Positions 1 through 12,100 of a stretch of DNA of 64,000 bases are shown here, one piece after another. Within the stretch, counting starts at the first letter, position 1. Each line of letters opens with the position of its first letter. This DNA comes from Cardiocondyla obscurior (Eukaryota; Arthropoda; Insecta; Hymenoptera; Formicidae). Position numbers and translations under genes: made by a program. The DNA lies in assembly GCF_019399895.1 (NCBI RefSeq), contig NC_091865.1:9863001-9927000 (forward strand). Reading direction: 5' to 3'. The notes beneath the pieces are model-generated. The model saw only the letters and a program-made list of their open reading frames with translations. It did no database searches and had not been told where the DNA came from.

Positions 1-61
1 ACGCAATCTTGAGAGTAGTTCCATGGTACATTACGAGAGTAAGTGATCGTATGAGACTCAC

Positions 62-170
62 CGGGCTTCGTAGGTGACGTAGCATGCATTGCCGAACCTC
101 CAGTTGCCGCCACCGCTAAACCACCATACAACACCATGTACCATTACCGTACTGCGGTATGTGTCCAGCT
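62..170 (-). CDS. PIP5K: PIP5K candidate coding exon 12 (C-terminal tail)
   Basis: Phase-compatible with exon 11 (G|AG) and open throughout, ending NWRFGNACYVTYEAR before a GTGAGT donor. NACYVTY resembles the NSCITYQ stretch in the tail of vertebrate type I alpha enzymes (from memory). The acceptor (GAATTAAG) is unremarkable, and another acceptor (TTTAG at about 116) gives a different open frame. The donor means at least one more exon lies beyond position 1. Confidence 0.55.
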
Positions 171-3100
171 CTTAATTCGACAGAGAAACTCACCGCGAAT
201 TTCGAGGATGTCCGAAAACGCGGAAAGCCATTCAGTGCCGAAAGCGCGTTACAAGCATAAATAAGATGATCTCGTACTTGACATCACGAAGTCTTTTTAT
301 CGTAGGGTTTGAAGCCACGAGATAATCGTGGAAGTCACTCTCGCGATTACAATCGGCAATTCGGAACGACCACATCTGCGATTATCATCGTTCAAACCCT
401 GCTCTCTCGTCAAATACGCTACGTTTCTTTAAGCGTTTTATTTGCAGCGAAGCACGATAAAAGCTAATTCCGCCGAAATCGCGCGGCGCAAGTTTCTCTG
501 TCGCGTCTCGTTGACCGAAGGAGACCCGAAGCAAATCTCTAGGACTGACCGTAAGAGACGGGAGAACAGAACGATAGGCATTCACGATGTGAAGCTGTAT
601 ACGTGGGATGATGAACGGGTTGATTACGGAAATACAAGGAGAGACGAAGCGACAAGGATCGATATGCAGATATGTGTATCAGTGAAAAGTACTTTGCTAG
701 GTGAAATAATTAACTTTACGTGATACATATCACAGCATATCTCCGGTTTTTCTTCGTTATGTACAATGTACGATTTTGCATTTAGTATTTACATGGCGTT
801 TACCATTTCATCGCTGACCGTGACTTGAGTCCGTGAGAGATGTATGTACAGACTTACATTTTTTTTTTTTTTTTGGCGATAAAAATCTCTAAACTTTCGG
901 GCTCACCGGTAAGAGAAAAATGTGAGACTGATTATTATTCTCTTTACAACGTGCGCCTTCGTTGGTGCGAATTAAAATCTACTAAACAATTAGATATTAT
1001 AATAAGTGTACATACGCTTTTCATATACGTAGTCGAGTATCCGTAAAGAGTAAACGTGGAGCAAGGAACGGAGGAATTATCGGGTGGGTTTGAACGGGGA
1101 ACTTCACCTAGAACTCTCGAACGTCTTCACATACTGGTATTGTCGTGAATGCTTTGGAAGCGGGTAACGTAGGAATGCCGCAACTAAGTTTATTGCATTG
1201 ATCGCTGTGCCTGGCTACGGTGAAATCCAGCGCAAAGCCAATGATAGAACCGTGAGAAAACGTCCTATCGAAATCATCGGCACGATTTTCGGAATTCACG
1301 CAAATCGCAAATCAATACTGTCACGCGGATTATTTTAATCCAAAATTTTTTTTTCTGTCGCGATTAATTATTATACACGCGCTGAACCTTAGAAAACATT
1401 TTAAGTTGCACAGATACGCGACAACAGCTATTTATCGATGACGTTCCGAAAACCGATCAATTTCTCGCGTGATATCATGAACAAGCGTAAAGAGCTTTTG
1501 TATGGCAGAGAATTAAAAAAAAAAAAACATTTTTTTTTAATTCGACAAGAAAATACATTTGACTCACCAGTTGAATCGAAGTCACCCTCCAATGGCCTTA
1601 TCGGTCTGCTTATACTTTTCCTTTTCGACGGGGAATGTTTCAAGGCTGCAACATAAAACGTGCCATGTCACAATCTTTTGCAGAAGAATGTACGATTTTT
1701 AACACCAAGTAGTTCTATTTTAAATCGCCGTAAAAATCACGCATGTTAAATACGCTTATCAAAAGTACTCAAACCACAAAAGCCGATATTATAATATAGC
1801 ATCGTAGCAAAGGTCGAAGGATATGTTAATTTATCTCGTTAATATTATAATATAGTATAAATCTAATTTTTTTTTTTTAATATATATTATTATGCTATTC
1901 TACTGTCTGTTAACAAAATCTAAGCTATGCTCGACATACTTATGGTAAAATATTAAGTTTTAATTATACTAATCGCAGGCACAGAATATCTAACATATAT
2001 TGTAGATGAACAAGAATATAATTAAGCTGACATTTATTGCCCTCGCTCACTTTTAAGCAAGAACTGTCTTTATAATTAGCAATTGTCACTTATATACGTA
2101 CTCTCTACATTTTAATCCATGCCTACGTAGTTAATCACACAGAAAATAAAAAAAATATATATATATATAATATGTATATACGTACATGAGAGAATTGTGC
2201 TGAAGTACGTAAAAATACATGATATGCATACGTAACAATTAGATTTTATTATAAATTGCGCAGATGTTTATCCATTTAATTTATCGGTCCGTGCTGTGAT
2301 TGTAGGGTGTGTCTAGGCTAAACTAATTGCTGCACGATACCGAATGTGACAGGGAAAGTCTCAGGATTGTAGAATTTGCAGATAAAAAAAATTAAAAGGG
2401 AGAACGCGCTGAGTAAAACGCGATTATCGAATTTTCTTGATTAACACTTATTGGAAGAGACAGTGAAAATATTTAGTGTAGAGACAGTGTACATAATTGG
2501 TATCGCGGTTGATATTCTTGGGTATATTGAAAAGAGAACAGCCTAAATTTTTATTTAAAAAATTCTTAGATTGTGGTGCACAATGTGTCAGAAAGGTAGA
2601 GAACGAAAATATGGAGAATAATTAAAAAAAAAAAAAAAAAAGAACATACATTATTCAATTCTCATAGGCAATAGCATTGAAACAGAAGCTATAGAGACAA
2701 AAGTACACTCACAAAGACGTTAGGAAAATTCATTCACATAATTCCATTGGTTAATTTCGCATTTGCTTATTTTTTAGTAACATTCACGTTTAAAAGAATC
2801 GTACGTGTTATTAAGCTAACATAAATTGTGCTTAAAGTTTTATTGCGAGACGTAAAGCTTTAGATATGTGCGTATATTAATATCTTTAAACATATCATTA
2901 TATATTGCATTTCCTTAGTTTTAAGCGAATAAAATAATACAACACAAAAATTTACTATTCTAATTCATCAGACCACTATCTTATCTTTGAGCATGCAGAA
3001 ATGTCAAGTGTTATTTTCACAAGATATTCTTACAATAATTATTTTAGAATATCATTAAGAAAAATTATTTTAATTTTTCACAAAAAAAAAATTGTGATAA

Positions 3101-6100
3101 ACGATTTATCTTCTCAATGCAAAATTACGTAAAAATAAAAATTTACAAATTATGACATCAAAGAGCAACGATTGAAAAACGAGTCATTCATAAAAAGGAA
3201 CACATGTACAAGCAAAGGATTACATTAAAAAAAAAAAAAAAAAAAAAAAAGACGTACACTCGTGGTCAGAACGGTTGCAACACATGAAGTTGCAACAAGA
3301 TTTTTAGAAACAGAAAATGCGAACCGCTACATTCGTTCATGTGCAATACATAGATATGACCAGATCTATGTATTGCACGTAAACGAATGTAGCGGTTCGC
3401 ATTTTCTGTTTCTTAAAATCATGTTGCAACTTCATGTGTTGCAACCATTCTGACCACGACTATACATACATTCGTACAAAAATGGACAGATGGACGCACA
3501 CATAGACAGAGTTACCTATATAGCTGGTGACGAGGTTACGGAATTTGCGGTGATTCCCCTTAATCTCAGGCAGGTCCACTTTTGGTATTCAATTTTCGAG
3601 TTTCGATCGGTAGCAGGTCAGATGAGGTCATGGGGGTCGACACGAAAAGAAGTGCACGGGACACAGAAACATTAACATTTAGCTAACTTCGCTTACAATA
3701 TGATTATGTATACCGGATCATTGAACGAACAACAAAATCGTAAGGACTGCCGAGAATAGATAGAAACATTAAAGAAAAGCTAGGGTACACCTAACGTTTT
3801 AAAAATTGTAACAGAAAGCGACTTTAAATTCGTATTTTCCTTCTGCATAAGAAAATTCAGTATTGTTGTAGAGTATCTCGTTATAAATTATTATCCAAGC
3901 GGATCAACTAAATCTTAATACATTCGAAGATTTATGCGACTCAAGTTGCTGTTGCTGCGACGATACTTTAACGCATAATAATTTTCAAAGGCTGTTACAT
4001 TACATGATTTCTTCCTAAAGTGTTTGGGCCGTCAATTGTAATTTGTTAATTTACGTCATAAATTATACTTGATAAGTAATTAACAAAACGCAAACGTAAC
4101 ACAACAAACACATTGTACGGTACAATATTAAGACAATATACAAAGTGTCACGCGATGATAGTGCAAAGAACTTAATATGAGTAACGACTACAAGGGGTTG
4201 TTAGTCATAATAAGTGGAACAGAGTCGATAATAAAATAGTAGAGTACTAGTATACCAAAAGTAACAATAATAGCTTTAGTATTAGTAAAAGTAACAGTTG
4301 TAGTAGTAGTAGTAGTAGTAGCAGTAGCAGTAGTATAAGTAAAGTATAAGTACAGTAAGTTATAAGTGTGGGTGGGCTCATAAATGAAATGAAGTTGTAA
4401 ACAGCGAAAATGTTTATTGTAAAATATATAAATATGTACAATGGTGTCCACGTTCAGTCGATAGCTGAATATTTTCACAATAAAAAAGAAAAAAAAAAAT
4501 AATAAAGAATTCTACTTCTACCTATTATTCTCGCTCTCACACTCTCGCACTCTTTCTCGAATTAATCTCGTACACGCACGCGATCCTACATTTGCTACTA
4601 TTGTCAAAAATATATACGTCCAACATTATTTATACCGCTGAGATTCTTCTATAGGTATATAGATCGCACAAAATCAACTAGCATCCTTATAAAGAGCCTC
4701 TGTCGCGAACTGTCACATGCATATTCTTTTTGTTCTCTTTAAAGCATGTGTTAAAGCAAGCTTTTAGAATGCTCGAATGTATTTCGTGCGTTCTACTATA
4801 TCTTTATTTTACTAATATGCTCTGATGAACGAAAATACCAATGATTGCTTCGGCGCGTCGATAAACTATAAATTTTTGCTATTAAAATTTACTTATTCTC
4901 AACATTTAAAAGAATTCTTATAAAATTTTGGCACATAATATTATTGATCAAAAAATCTAAATGATAGAAATTGTGATAATCTGTACACTAACAAGTGCAC
5001 ATATTTCAATCATATTACAGATTAGATTAAGAACAAATTATTAACAAGCAAAAAATATTTAATTGTACAGCTATTACTTATACAGCATCTTATAAAATTT
5101 TACTAGTGGCTCCGAAGTTTAATATATAAGAGAAAAAGCTAATGGAAGTCAAGATTACCAATATCGATATATAAAAAAAATACTCAGCTATACTTGTGGA
5201 CACCAGTGATTGGTAATTCGTTATTTCTTTCTTCAATAAATATATCAAAATAAAAAGTGTATAAAAAAAAAAGAATGTATAAAATGCACAATAAAGTTGA
5301 ATTTGCAAAATTATCAAAAAGTAGAAAAATTAAAATAAAATATACATACGTGTATTGTGTTAGCAATTAGTTACACCAAAACAAAACCCAAAATGATCAA
5401 TTGGCACTCATAAACTCAAAATATATCTTATTCACAGCATTGATTTGAAAACGAATGCAAGTATCCGAAAAGTTTAGTTTTAAATTTAATTAAATTTAAC
5501 TGATATTTAAATATTGCATTCGTTAAGATAAAGAAGTGATCAAATTCTTATTTTACAATAAACAATTCTTAATTTATGCATAATATATCGTTAACTTATG
5601 CAAGGCACTGATAGATCAATAAAATTTGAATATAACCATGATATTGATGCAAGCATCGTATATAGATAATTTTCGGATATCCGCATAGTATTTGTCACAT
5701 TCTCTGCAGTCACTCAAATATCTTATTACGCTATTTTAAACGTTAGAACATTTTTCTGGACGGCTAAAACTGTGATAAAATCTTTAGGATTAGGACGAAA
5801 TTGAGTCGCTGACCTGCGCTCTTAACGTTCTTAAAATATAAATAAGTAGATAAAGAGTTTATTAAAACTGGTATCGCTCGTATTAGTCCTGATAAGAATT
5901 ACGAGTAAGATATTTGTAAAAGCTAGTATTTTGTTGAATTTCCTGAAAATTCTAATTTATCGTGATGATTTGTTTCACACCAAATAAAAGAATATGTAAT
6001 TCTACAAATAAATTAAGTAAATGAGTTTTATAGCAAATAGCAATAAGAAAAAAAAAAGAATATTTCTAGCTTACGGCTTACTGCTGTCTATAGGATTGGT

Positions 6101-9100
6101 ATTTGCTTTTTTAAGTAACAATATAAGTACCTTACTAATTATGTCATTGTAACGCTATACATATTGTAAGTATCAATTTTGAGCTTCATTTATAACAAAC
6201 TTTCGTCCTATTTTCTTTTGTTCCATTTTAAATGTTTAAATTATATCTCAAAAGCGTCAATAAAACGTATAATTCAACAGCGTTGCATATGTGGTTGAAT
6301 CACAATACTGATAAACAGAGATCTTGAGTTTTGGAATTTAAATATCTTGCTATAATTAGCTTAAATTAGTTTAAGCTATTCATTTTTTTTTTTATCTTAA
6401 TAAGAAGTTGATTATCTTTTGTATAATGCAACGAATTAATGTAATCAACCAGAACCTGACTACCGATAGATAAGTAAGCGTGAAATTACTCATAAATTAG
6501 CAAGTTTGGCTGAGTGTAATCTTGTAGTCAAACTTGTTAGAACAGGTTGATTCGGATGGTACTTACGTGATGGTATTTTCTTAAATACTGTCTTGGCCAT
6601 AAAGTCCTGAAAGCGTTGCGCATAAAATCCTGGCCGATGTACTGACACAGTATCCTTAAGAAATAAGAAATTTTTTTTTCTATATTATTAGTAGAACGTT
6701 GAAATTAATGAAAAAAAATTAATAAATGTAAAATAACTTTTTTAAAAAAGAATAAATAGTGACCCGCGCGCTTTGTAATATTTAATTGTATTAAAGATTG
6801 TAAAAAAGAATTTTTTTCAATTATTAAAATAATTATGCAATAACTTGGAAGCGCATATGTGTATTATGTATATATCACTTACTCCGTCATGTATCATTGA
6901 TTTCCACGTATGTTCCAGTTTCTTTTTTAACCTGTAGCTTTGTAAAATGTCGATAATGCCAAGGAACAATAAAAGACGTTCACCACGTGCGTTTCTAGCA
7001 GGAATGCCACCTGAACTGTAAGCAACGTAATAATAAGATTAATTATAATTAAATAATATATTAATATATTCATTCAAAGTTTTATATATTATTACTTACG
7101 GTACGTCATCCTCTTCATCTATTGGTTCGCTCTCAGCTTGAATACTTTCCATTGCTGTACTATGAGCAACCAACCTTTGACGATTTATACTGCGCGATCG
7201 ATTTAAAGCGGCAGCGCCTATTCTGTCCTCTCTTTGTTTTTCTCTCTCAGTTTGAATAAATCCATCACTTTCACCACCTGTTTCATCAACTTCTTCATCG
7301 GCACTTGCCGATAATCTTTGTTCTTGCTGTAATATAGAACACACATGGGCAGTATAGAATATGTATATATAAAGACAAATATATATTGACATTTACGTGA
7401 TATAAAAAATGTCACATGATATTTACAGCTTTTTCTTTTGCAGCCTGATCAAGATTATGGATTCCAACAAGTAAAGAATAATCCATAATTTTGAAACTTT
7501 CTAATACACGACAATCCCGTTGAATAGTTTTCACTAATGCACCATATGTATCAGCTTCTAAAAAGATACCCTCTGGATGGTGCTCTATGAAATCCAGATC
7601 TTTATATGTTGGTGAAGACTTCGAACGTTCCGTTTTTGATGCCTAGAATTTTTAATACATAATTTAATGAAATTGATTTTTATATTAATACAGTATTTAT
7701 AAATATTCATATAAAATTACAAACCTTCCTTTTGTATGTAGATCCTTTCAAATCATATTTTTGATGCAATTTTACAGATGAAGGTAAAAGATTATTCATA
7801 GCAACTAATCTAACATTTTTACTATTACATCGATAGCAATACAATCCAAAAAACTTTGGCAATAACGTTCTCGGATTCTGATTCAGATTCTATAAAAAAA
7901 CAACATTATTAGTAAAAAGAACTTTTAACAAAAAAAAAAAATTATTTTATAATTAATAGAACATACCATATAATATCCTGGAAGTAGAGTTTGCAAAAAC
8001 TCTCCTTCTTTATGTTGTACAGTCTTTATGATAAATTCATCATCATCCGTCAGATAAAAGATACTCCCACTAGCGCCAGGATTTGATAACTCGCGCAGTG
8101 GTGCGCTACACATTGACATCTAAAAATATTTTATTATTAGTATAAAGTTAACGTTGAATTTTATACAAGAAAATTTTTTCAGAGAAAAATAAATAGGACT
8201 CTCTCACCAAAAAATCATCTGGTTGAATGCCAAAGAGATCTCTAAAATAACGAAATGCAATGGGTGCATAATTCTTAAATTTAAACTCCGAGAAGTGATG
8301 AGCTGGAGTATGATTTGATCCTTCACTTGGAAAGTTCGTTGTCTCCACCGTCATAAAATCTTGCATTAACAAATCACGTTCAGGTTTACTTGCAAGACCA
8401 CCAACAGCATGTTGTATACCCAACTGAATAGATCCCATAATTTGCGTGGTTTGGATCTATATAAAATAGAGAAAATATATTTAACTAACTAAAAAGTTAT
8501 AATTAATATTAAAAAAAAGAACAGTAATATTAAGTTATTAAATAGCGAAAATTTAATTTCTTTCCTGCAATAAGTTTGCACGAGAAGACTAAATCAACAT
8601 ATACAGCTAATCATCATCCTCATTGATAACTGAATGAGAGAAATATAAGCTTATCTCTTTTATTATCCAAAGAACTTTACCACTCATACTGTTCGATATT
8701 ATATAGTATAAATATTTCTTTTTCACTTAACGATACTCTTTAACTCTGATTACAAAGCATAAAATCTGATCTAAAGAAACTATTTATTAAAAGTGCAACA
8801 CTGGCATTCTTTACATACCTTCTTATACGTGATTTCACCTCCCACTCCAACTCTGCGATGCCCAATCTTCCTCTCTCGTTCCGATTTGTTTCTTGATACC
8901 CCTGCGGGGTTCCTTCCACCTGTCGTACCATGTTGTACTACTAAACTCTGCAAAAATAATTCCCGATACATAAAATTCTTGTAAACATCCTGACGGTGTA
9001 ATTAAGAAAAATGGATTCACAATTGCAATGTAAATAATTATTTAATGCAACATAAAATGCGCGCAGAGAGGACTTGGTTTTATGTTTCAGCTAGATCGCA

Positions 9101-12100
9101 TTACGCAAGACCTCATAATATATACTAAACGGTACGTACAAAACATCTTCTGTGGCATTTAGTACTGCAGAAGAAATACCGAGTGTTCTCTGGCTATGCG
9201 TTATTCAAATAAACAATTATTTAATTAAATAAGAAAGGGAAAAAAAAGAAGAAATCACAAACGTTGATTTGTTGTAATAGACATTGTCGCGCAGTCGTAT
9301 TGTTCGTAAAAATGTGAAAGTATATTTTTACATAATCGTTTACGTGCAACGATGATTTATGATATGCTTCTTTGCTATATTTTTTTTCCCCATGCGTTTT
9401 GCGAGCTATTAACAAGAAGAGCAAATCGAGAGCTTGTTCAATGCGCAATTTGACTCCTCGCGAACTTTGCAAGCTTGCAAGAATCGATCCTGCACGCTCG
9501 AGTGTAAATTACCGATGACGAGCAGGTTTGTACGTCGTACAAAAATAGAAATGATTTCGCGAGTAAACGTAGGATATATCTGGCGCGACTGGTTGTAAAT
9601 AGAAGATTAAAGAAACATGTTGTGATCGGTATTGATCTATTACTAATCTAAAAAAAAAAAAAAAAAAAAAAAAAATTATTATACGATTGTATTAATTGCT
9701 AATAATAACTCAAACAGATTTGGAAAGTGTTATACACAAAATTGTTCATGTAAAATGTCACGCGCACGTTTTCTAAAAATGTATACATTTTAATAATACT
9801 TATTTCGCTAAAAAAAGACATCAATACTTACATCAAATGCTGTTGTTTTTTCTCCGGTTGACTTATCTGAAAAAAATAGAAAAGAAATAAAGTCATTTTA
9901 ATTATATCGCAATATGTAATGTATGTACTATGATAACAAATAATGGACGAATTAGATAATGTGATATGTCTTTAAAAAAAATTACTTATAATATCTTTTG
10001 CAAAATAGTTATTGAATAATTTTAAAACGTGCCCGCAGGAAAAGGAATATTACAGATAGTGCCAAGCTCAACAACATTTTTGGTACGATCGATTCGAAGC
10101 GAGATTGCTTCTTTTATAATGCAACACGTACGTATACTTTCGTAAGGAATAGACTTTTTGGAAAATATTAATTACTTACTCCCATTTAATTTCTACTGAA
10201 TGTACTTCTATTATTAAAAGGAACGCAACAAATTGACCGCTCGAAATTAAAATCCTGCTTCTCTAGATTTTCCCTACAGCTAAGTACACGTTAAATAACA
10301 TATCTCCCTTTTTTTCTTTAAAGCAACAAAACAACGTGAAGATATTTTGAACGCTGAATGTAATTACAGAAATTTTGTGACATGCCTGCGAGTCATAATG
10401 CATTTCTCGATAACGAACGACAAATTGTTTATCGCATCCAGTGGATCTTGAACTAGCAAATTACTACGAGCAATATCGAGTTCGATACTGCAGAAAAAGT
10501 GACACGTGTACGTACCGGGAAATAGCGATTTGCGATATCGAGTAAAAAAAGGCCCCGGGGATGACAGCCTGTGGAATAAGGGTACAACGAGTCAAGATGT
10601 CCTTACTTAGCCTTTTATTTTTAACCCCTCGTCTTCCGTTATGAGCTCGTGACTCAAACGTATGCGATGGCCTTTGTTCTGAAACTCATGTTTTCCTACG
10701 GAAAGCACATAAAAAGAAAAGACAAAAAAAAGAAAAAAAAATGAAAAACCCGTGCCAATGGTAGCACCAGACGGAAGCCGAAATGTGGTCAATGAAGTTC
10801 TCAGAGCTACGATGGATACGCAATATTTGCATAGAAGAGCTTGTCGTTGTGAACTGTCACGTTTTGCACGTCGTGATAAAAGAAGAACAGGGGAAAAAAA
10901 AAAACGTGAGAAACTATTTTCTTTCGATGCAGAATGAATTGCGTTATGTAAACGCAGGCTCTCATCCTTGAGATAATAGACATTCTTCGACGAGATAATG
11001 TTCTGTTCATTCCCTGGTTCGTAATCGAAAACTTGAAAAAAAAATGCGTTTTGATTATAACGCGTAATGTTCAGGAAGGAAAGCATGAATAAAAAAATCC
11101 CAGCAGAAGTATGTAGACAAAAGCGAGAACGAATTGAAGTTACTGAATATGTAATATATTTTATATTGCTGAAGAATAAAAATCTAATGAACTTGTTCAA
11201 AGATAAATACGTAACGAGAGTATAATACGCACCTCTGGCCATTTATTATAGATGAGGTAAAAAAAAAAAAGAAATAATTTAAAAATTCCATTAAATTTCC
11301 TTTTAAGACTCGGAAAACGAGATATCTCAAGTATTACTTCGCACGATGCTCGAGAGAGAATATATGTGACGGATGAAGAAATCTCACGTGAAGTAAGTCC
11401 GACAGGAAGAAAGAAAGAATTGATGCGTGAATATTTAATACAATAATACGTCACGTCGCAGACTTTATAGTTCTAAAAATAAAAAACGCGATGTAGGCTC
11501 CTCTATTTTTTTTTTTTTTTTTTAAATACAAAAGCCAGCGAGAAAAAGACGGCAGGTCCAAAGTTAAAAAAATGTCCATCTGTATCGTTGTTAAAAATAC
11601 GACTCACGCGAATAAATGAGTACGAGGTGAGATACAATTTTAAAAGCGAGAGGAAAAACCTTCCGTCTGATAAGGTAGTCTGGTCTTTCGAAAAAGAGAA
11701 ACAATTCAGGCGTATGTACGGTACGTGATGTTAAACAAGCGTTCCACTTTTCTAGCTGTTGTTTTCCCGGGCGAACGGGGAAAAATCCATTCCTCGGACG
11801 GCACGAATTCGATAACGGAGGCGTTATCACCGCGCGCTGGGAGTACAGGTATACCACGTGCGGCGACTCGTCAGCTGTCAAACGGCGAGAACTGTCCACC
11901 TTCGAGCCGCGATAAACGGGTCGTCGAGCATCAGCGGATCGTTCGTTATCGATCGAACACTTAGTGGAAAATCAGTTGGCGACCCCAAGAATGGCGCTCG
12001 GTCGACGACTCCAATACACATTCCTGATTCTTTCTCTTTTCCGTCTTTCCTCGTGTTAACATTTCACGAACGCGTGGAAACTCTGAGTGAAACTTTAATC

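Larger units (their letters stand above)
1646..6566 (-). other. PIP5K large AT-rich intron (4.9 kb)
   Basis: Very AT-rich with A runs (about 2624-2641 and 3228-3250), a (TA)n patch near 2157-2170, a TAG repeat and the 198-bp foldback at 3261-3458. The stretch 3490-3675 is richer in GC than its surroundings and could hide an alternative 3' exon, but I found no matching acceptor. Confidence 0.6.

Noticed and set aside
3262..3453. 63-codon ORF across the hairpin
   Set aside because: It reads through both arms of a palindrome; it is a by-product of the foldback.
7096..7415. Two overlapping minus-strand ORFs as independent small proteins
   Set aside because: One contains PIP5K exon 8 plus intron sequence and the other is its shifted frame; splice sites define the exon as 7100-7326.
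10607..11242. 211-codon minus-strand ORF
   Set aside because: AT-rich, hydrophobic and homopolymer-driven, inside the first PIP5K intron, with no family resemblance.
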